A DNA stretch of 17,496 bases from Alphaproteobacteria bacterium MarineAlpha10_Bin2. Lineage in GTDB: Bacteria; Pseudomonadota; Alphaproteobacteria; UBA828. Made by a program: the position numbers and the translations under genes. Shown piece by piece: positions 13,947-17,496 of the stretch (the first letter of the stretch is position 1; each line of letters opens with the position of its first letter). The stretch spans positions 1-17,496 of the forward strand of contig PTKB01000022.1 in assembly GCA_002937555.1 (NCBI GenBank), in the 5' to 3' direction. Under the pieces are notes generated by a model. That model made no database searches, was not told where the DNA came from, and saw only the letters and a list, made by a program, of their open reading frames with translations.

Positions 13947-15215
13947 TCACTCGGCCGCTTGAAAGGATTTGGAATAGCCGCCGTCGCGCGCTTCGCCGTG
14001 GCTGGCCTTGGCTTCCGCGAGCGCATCGCGGCAATCGTCCTGGCGCCGCGCGCGCGCCGTATCGTCGTTCTGCATCAGGCGGTCGAGATAATAATTTTGC
14101 AGGTGGTGGATGGCGCGCTCGAGCTTCACCGTCGGGCCCGGCTCGAAGGCGCGCGAGCCGACGCCGTTTTGCAGGGATTCGAGCATCGCCAAATCTTCGG
14201 TCGCGACCTGTTCGATAAAATCGCCGTAAATCTTGTTCTTTTCATCGAAGCCCGGCGTGTCGAAATATTCCTCCGGCAATTGGGTGTAGATCGTCACCCG
14301 CGTGGTCTTCTCGTCAATCGGATGGGCGACCCAGGGCTGAATGAGATCGTGGCGGCCGAAGATATTCATCGTCGGGCGGATCCATGTGGTGCAGGCGAAG
14401 AGCTCCTCCACCTTGCCGCGCAGCCACGGCATGGTGCCGAACAATGTCACCCCTTTCGGCGCCATGGTGTAGCTTTCATAGGTCGCGTTGTAGCCGTGCT
14501 TTTTCAGGTTGAAGCGGAAATTGGCGACCGGAAAATGGCCGCCGAAGGATTCCTTGTGGATGACGCCGACATGGTACATGTCCATGAGATTTTCCGGCAC
14601 GAACTTCCAATTGCACGGCACGTCGACCACGAACTTGTGCGAGAGGCGCGTGTTTTCGGGCTGCAGGAAGGCGGCGAAGTCGCGGATATCGTCCTCGTCC
14701 AGATAGTCGCCGAGGTCCTGACAATCGGGATCGAAGTTGACGAAAATATAGCCGCCCCAATCGTCGAGCCTGACCCGCGGCAGGCTGCAATTGCCGGCAT
14801 CGAAGCTCTTCACTTCCTTGACATGCGGGGCGCCCATCAAATTGCCTTCCAGGTCATAGACCCAGGCATGATAGGGGCAGGTGAATTTAGCGAGATTGCC
14901 CTCGCCGCTCGCCACTTCGACGCCGCGATGGCGGCAAACGTTGCGAAACGCGTTCATCTCGCCCGAATTGCCGCGGCAGATCAGCAACGGCTCGCCGGCA
15001 ATGCGGATCGCGGCGTAATCGCCGGCATTGGGAAATTCCTCAAGGCGCCCGACGCACAGCCATTCCTTCATGAAGATGGTGTCGATTTCGTGCTCGAACA
15101 GCTCGGGTGAGGTATAGAACCAGCCCGGTAAATGCTGTGATTCGAGCAGTCGGGCCCGGGTTTGCGCCACCTCCGACAGTATATTCTCGTCGACGCGAAA
15201 ACGGCTGGCTGGCAT
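13947..15215 (-). CDS. Rieske non-heme iron aromatic ring-hydroxylating oxygenase, alpha subunit
   Basis: The protein has 422 residues. The Rieske [2Fe-2S] site is C94-x-H96...C113-x-x-H116 ('CRHRG' and 'CPYHAW'). The catalytic domain has the electron-bridge D212 and iron ligands H215 and H220 in 'ENLMDMYHVGVIHK', with the third Asp in the C-terminal 'EDLAMLESLQNG'. All key residues are present, so it should be active. ATG 15215 is preceded by AGGAGG. Such enzymes add oxygen to aromatic or N-methyl substrates and need a ferredoxin/reductase, not found in this window. It is immediately upstream of the NicX-like gene. Substrate unknown; demethylation or hydroxylation of a ring are both possible. 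Confidence 0.93.
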   Translation of the reverse strand: MPASRFRVDENILSEVAQTRARLLESQHLPGWFYTSPELFEHEIDTIFMKEWLCVGRLEEFPNAGDYAAIRIAGEPLLICRGNSGEMNAFRNVCRHRGVEVASGEGNLAKFTCPYHAWVYDLEGNLMGAPHVKEVKSFDAGNCSLPRVRLDDWGGYIFVNFDPDCQDLGDYLDEDDIRDFAAFLQPENTRLSHKFVVDVPCNWKFVPENLMDMYHVGVIHKESFGGHFPVANFRFNLKKHGYNATYESYTMAPKGVTLFGTMPWLRGKVEELFACTTWIRPTMNIFGRHDLIQPWVAHPIDEKTTRVTIYTQLPEEYFDTPGFDEKNKIYGDFIEQVATEDLAMLESLQNGVGSRAFEPGPTVKLERAIHHLQNYYLDRLMQNDDTARARRQDDCRDALAEAKASHGEARDGGYSKSFQAAE

Positions 15216-15245
15216 ATCGAGCCTCCTGAAGAGTTCTCGGACAGT

Positions 15246-15263
15246 AATGTATCTATGTTAACA
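15246..15263 (-). promoter_or_regulatory. Motif upstream of the Rieske gene, shared with the DMT gene
   Basis: On the minus strand this reads TGTTAACATAGATACATT. The core ATAGATACATT is identical to that in the motif at 16311-16329. It sits 31 bp before the Rieske ATG, over the likely -10 region. It is a candidate operator for a common regulator. Confidence 0.45.
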
Positions 15264-15288
15264 AGGGCGCCACCAATTTGTCATCTGC

Positions 15289-16176
15289 TCATACGCCCAA
15301 CAGCGCAATGCCGCCGACCACCAGCGCGACGCCGCCCCATTGCGCGAGGTTAACCGGCTCACGCAAGAAAACGCGCGCGAGCACGACCGCCACGACGGAA
15401 TAGGCTGAACTTGAGACGATGGCGAATTCACCGTTCACATAGCCGAGGCCGATATAAACGCCGAGATAGCCGCCGGAGTCGAGCACGCTGAGGGCGATCA
15501 ATATCGGCCACAAGCGTGGGTGAAAAAACCGCGGTGCCTCGCGGCGTATCAGGAACCACAGAATGAACATAATGGCGCCGACAATGCGCACAGCGATCAT
15601 CGTCTGCCACGGTCCGTAGATCTCGATCGCCTGGCCGGCGCTAATCAGCGTCACGGCAAAACAGAGCGCCCCGCCGAGCGAGAGAATGATGGTCCGGCGG
15701 ATCACCGCGCTGTCATATTGCTGACGCCAACTGCCGGCCGAAGAAACCACCATGGCGACCAGCCATATGCCGGCCAGGGTCACCAGCATGGCAATCCAGT
15801 GCCACCAGCGCGGGCTCGAGCCGAGCAGGATCGAAATCGGCATGGCGAGCGCGGGATAGCTCGAGACCACAGGCGAAGACAGCGAGACCGGCCCCTTGGT
15901 CAGCGCCTCATAGAGGAGGACCGTGGCCAGCGCCGTGGTAACGCCGGCGCCGATCAAGAGCCCGAGGCCGAGAACGCTGACGGCATCGGGGTTGTGCCAC
16001 AGCATGGTATCGCCGCGCAGCCACATAAAGAGCAGTAGCGCGCCCATGCCGAGCACCGAGACGGCGAGAAACGAAGCCGCCACACCGACCGAGCGCCCGG
16101 TGAAACGGGCGATAAAATCGGCAAAGCCCCAGGAAACTGCGGCGCCGGCGCCCCAAAAGACCGAACCGCCGCCCAT
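15289..16176 (-). CDS. EamA/DMT-superfamily membrane transporter
   Basis: The protein has 295 residues and about ten predicted transmembrane helices in two EamA halves. The first ends near 'SSPRWWHWIAMLVTLAGIWLVAMVV' and the second near 'REPVNLAQWGGVALVVGGIALLGV'. 'SLSSPVVSSYPALAMPISILLG' and 'FAIVSSSAYSVVAVVLARVFLREP' are the characteristic conserved helices at each repeat end. DMT carriers move metabolites, often by proton exchange; direction and substrate are unknown. It lies upstream of the Rieske gene on the same strand (73 bp apart). ATG 16176 overlaps by one base (TAATG) the stop of a possible 28-codon frame that starts at 16262. It may import or export the substrate or product of the Rieske/NicX pair (inference). 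Confidence 0.88.
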   Translation of the reverse strand: MGGGSVFWGAGAAVSWGFADFIARFTGRSVGVAASFLAVSVLGMGALLLFMWLRGDTMLWHNPDAVSVLGLGLLIGAGVTTALATVLLYEALTKGPVSLSSPVVSSYPALAMPISILLGSSPRWWHWIAMLVTLAGIWLVAMVVSSAGSWRQQYDSAVIRRTIILSLGGALCFAVTLISAGQAIEIYGPWQTMIAVRIVGAIMFILWFLIRREAPRFFHPRLWPILIALSVLDSGGYLGVYIGLGYVNGEFAIVSSSAYSVVAVVLARVFLREPVNLAQWGGVALVVGGIALLGV

Positions 16177-16310
16177 TAGCGGCGGCCAAGCGAGCAGACG
16201 CGCACGCGCATTTTGCGGCGCGTCGGATTGGCGAAGAGGCTGGGGACAAGAGAATCCGACATGAGGCCGGCGAATTATGTCCGCCTGTCACGGTGCGCAC
16301 CAGCAGCAAA

Positions 16311-16329
16311 AATGTATCTATTGTTTACA
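16311..16329 (-). promoter_or_regulatory. Motif upstream of the DMT gene, shared with the Rieske gene
   Basis: On the minus strand this is TGTAAACAATAGATACATT. One base further out it forms an inverted repeat ATGTA-N9-TACAT. The 11-base core is identical to the site at 15246-15263. Such TGTA/TACA arms are common in GntR-type operators, but no regulator gene is visible in the window. Confidence 0.45.
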
Positions 16330-16362
16330 TGAAAGCTATGTGCTAAAAGTAATGTAACGCTC

Positions 16363-16378
16363 GTTAACTACTTATTAA
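16363..16378 (-). promoter_or_regulatory. CtrA box upstream of the 151-aa protein
   Basis: The minus strand reads TTAA-TAAGTAG-TTAAC, an exact TTAA-N7-TTAAC match. It is 62 bp before the plus-strand ATG at 16441, and about 190 bp upstream of the divergent DMT gene. A CtrA site can act in either orientation, so its target is most likely the nearer gene. Confidence 0.6.
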
Positions 16379-16440
16379 GCCTGCGGCGCGCAAAATAGAT
16401 TACCAAGCCCCCGCGTCGACCGGTATAGAGGAAGCCTATA

Positions 16441-16896
16441 ATGGCAAAAGCATCTGCAAATAAAGACAAAAATTCCCGTAAGACAGAGCTTCTTACGAAT
16501 CTGTGGCACAGCCTTGGCGGCGCCGAAAACTCGGTGACCGTGGACAGTTTGCTCAAACGCCTCAATGGCGAACGGGAATACTGCGTTTATGGCGAATTGG
16601 ACCGCAAACAGCGGACCGTACAGGTGGCGGAAGTGGGTGCCCATCTGGTCAACCGCCTTGGCGAGCGCTACCGTGCGCCGAATGACGAGTCCGGCATCGC
16701 CGCCGCCGTCATGCAGAAGCTCTCCACGCTCGGCACTCGATTGATGGCCGATCAAAGACCGCAATTGGGGCAAGACGCCATTGCGCGCCGCGGACAGCGC
16801 ATTCACTACCGCGTCGCCGCCGTGCCGGTGCTCAATTCGGAAGGTGACGGCCCGGCCTGGCTCGGCATTGTCGATTGGTCCCGCCGCACCGCCTAG
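16441..16896 (+). CDS. Orphan protein with PAS-like C-terminal strand (151 aa)
   Basis: ATG 16441 has GAGGAAG upstream. The N-terminus is basic and hydrophilic ('MAKASANKDKNSRKTELL'). The middle, 'NSVTVDSLLKRLNGEREYCVYGELDRKQRTVQVAEVGAHLVNRLGERYRAPND', looks like an alpha/beta sensor-type fold. The end, 'QRIHYRVAAVPVLNSEGDGPAWLGIVDWSRR', has the strand-turn-strand shape of a PAS-like domain in stand-alone alphaproteobacterial signalling proteins. I do not recognise a named family. It is preceded by a CtrA box, and a cell-cycle or stress-signalling link is possible (inference). Confidence 0.7.
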   Translation: MAKASANKDKNSRKTELLTNLWHSLGGAENSVTVDSLLKRLNGEREYCVYGELDRKQRTVQVAEVGAHLVNRLGERYRAPNDESGIAAAVMQKLSTLGTRLMADQRPQLGQDAIARRGQRIHYRVAAVPVLNSEGDGPAWLGIVDWSRRTA

Positions 16897-17019
16897 GCTC
16901 GCCTAAGCTCCTGACATAATGGTATAATTTGTTAACTTAGCGAAGTTGGCAGCGCGTAGCGCTATGGATTACCCGCGCCGTGGTTACCCTGAGAGGCAGA
17001 CTTCACAGGGAGAACCACC

Positions 17020-17331
17020 ATGTCCAATACCACTGTCGTCAAAGCAAACGGGGCGAATCATATCGTCTCTGCCGCCGAAGCGGGAATGGAACGATGGCGC
17101 GAAAAATTCGCTCCCGAGAGGCCCCTGGACGCCTGCTGTCACACCTGCGGCGGTGGGCTGCAACGCGATTATGTGCGCCTTCGCCAGGAGGACCTTCAGG
17201 GGCGTCCGATCTGGCTGCATATCGGGCCGTGTCTTGCGCAATTCGCATCGTGGCGGCTGCGCTCCGCCGAGTCGCGGCTGCGCCGCAGCGGCGCGGTGGA
17301 CTATTACCGCGGCGTCTCGTCGTTAAGATAG
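17020..17331 (+). CDS. Orphan protein with Cys pair (103 aa)
   Basis: ATG 17020 is preceded by GGGAGAACC. The sequence contains 'ACCHTCGGGLQRDYVRLRQEDLQGRPIWLHIGPCLAQFASWRLRSAESRLRR': a CxxC pair (and a third Cys) that could bind zinc, followed by an Arg-rich helix. No family is recognised. The upstream region has a lone TTAAC half-site near 16931 and TATAAT at 16923. Its 3' end overlaps the convergent cytochrome gene by 28 bases (17304-17331). Confidence 0.65.
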   Translation: MSNTTVVKANGANHIVSAAEAGMERWREKFAPERPLDACCHTCGGGLQRDYVRLRQEDLQGRPIWLHIGPCLAQFASWRLRSAESRLRRSGAVDYYRGVSSLR

Positions 17332-17495
17332 GTCGAGAGATAGTCGAGAATTTTACGGCGTTCCCCCGGCTCCAGCGCGTCCATGCCGTGTTCTTCAACC
17401 ATGTAATCGAGAGTCTCGTCCCAAATGTCGCGCGCGAGGCGCTGCTGCGCCACGAGCATGGTGGAATGGCAGGCATTGCAGTTATCGAAGGTGAC
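17304..17495 (-). CDS. c-type cytochrome, C-terminal part (runs off right edge)
   Basis: The minus-strand frame enters from the right and ends with TAA at 17306. The 63 visible residues read 'VTFDNCNACHSTMLVAQQRLARDIWDETLDYMVEEHGM...LEPGERRKILDYLSTYLND'. CNACH is the covalent heme-attachment motif (CxxCH). The following 'QQRL.RDIWDETLDYMVEEHGM' matches the small cytochrome c subunits that serve periplasmic sulfite or aldehyde dehydrogenases, where Met in the W-x-E-T-x-x-x-M segment is the heme ligand. The N-terminal part and probable signal peptide lie outside the window. It overlaps the convergent 103-aa gene tail to tail. Confidence 0.8.
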   Translation of the reverse strand, partial: VTFDNCNACHSTMLVAQQRLARDIWDETLDYMVEEHGMDALEPGERRKILDYLSTYLNDETPR

Positions 17496-17496
17496 C

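Noticed and set aside
13722..15110. 462-codon plus-strand open frame
   Set aside because: It is the antisense shadow of the Rieske and NicX-like genes, which have clear motifs; high-GC third positions create such long antisense frames.
1..17496. CRISPR array, tRNA, IS element or prophage
   Set aside because: No regularly spaced direct repeats, cloverleaf-like segments, transposase motifs or phage structural genes were found on either strand by eye.

Overview
The window looks like a chromosomal segment of an alphaproteobacterium. It has high GC, closely packed short operons, two exact CtrA-type boxes (TTAA-N7-TTAAC), a TIGR02444-family gene, and Caulobacter/Rhodospirillales-like housekeeping genes. 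I cannot name a genus. There is no phage, transposase, CRISPR array, rRNA or tRNA that I can see.

Layout. Left end (1-1526): the 5' end of an NTF2-like gene, a TIGR02444 gene, a DUF1330 gene broken by a one-base shift, and the frameshifted C-terminal stub of a PstS-like phosphate-binding protein. 1536-2805: a palindromic operator followed by a secreted SnoaL-like protein, an ArsR repressor and an AHSA1/SRPBCC protein, probably one self-regulated operon. 2946-4324: a small orphan protein, then a GIY-YIG protein and a class IV aminotransferase on the minus strand. 4457-6683: a CtrA box and an orphan membrane PAS histidine kinase. 6722-8507 (minus): a carboxymuconolactone-decarboxylase-like protein, a peroxiredoxin-like protein whose frame contains a UGA, and ArfB. 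8667-10805 (plus): a small protein, a frameshifted glutamine synthetase and a GFA-family protein. 10919-12167: two exported repeat proteins (Sel1, TPR). 12174-16176 (minus): an NAD(P)-binding protein, a NicX-like ring-cleavage enzyme, a Rieske oxygenase and a DMT exporter. Right end: a CtrA box, two small orphan proteins and the 3' end of a cytochrome c gene.

The strongest result is at 7214-7861. Two minus-strand reading frames are joined by one in-frame TGA, placed exactly where the peroxiredoxin-like family has the first Cys of its W-C-P-Y-C motif. A 9-bp stem with a 5-nt, G-containing loop begins 10 nt after the UGA, the geometry of a bacterial SECIS element. It is best read as a selenoprotein with a Sec-Pro-Tyr-Cys centre, which implies that selA/selB/selC/selD lie elsewhere in the genome.

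The second system of interest is the Rieske oxygenase plus NicX-like gene pair. Both retain their metal ligands, and the genes are 10 bp apart. The neighbouring transporter shares an upstream sequence motif with the pair. Together they look like a small catabolic unit for an aromatic, possibly N-heterocyclic, compound.

Three genes carry single- or double-base indels (DUF1330, PstS stub, glnA). Whether these are biological or sequencing errors cannot be decided from the sequence alone.
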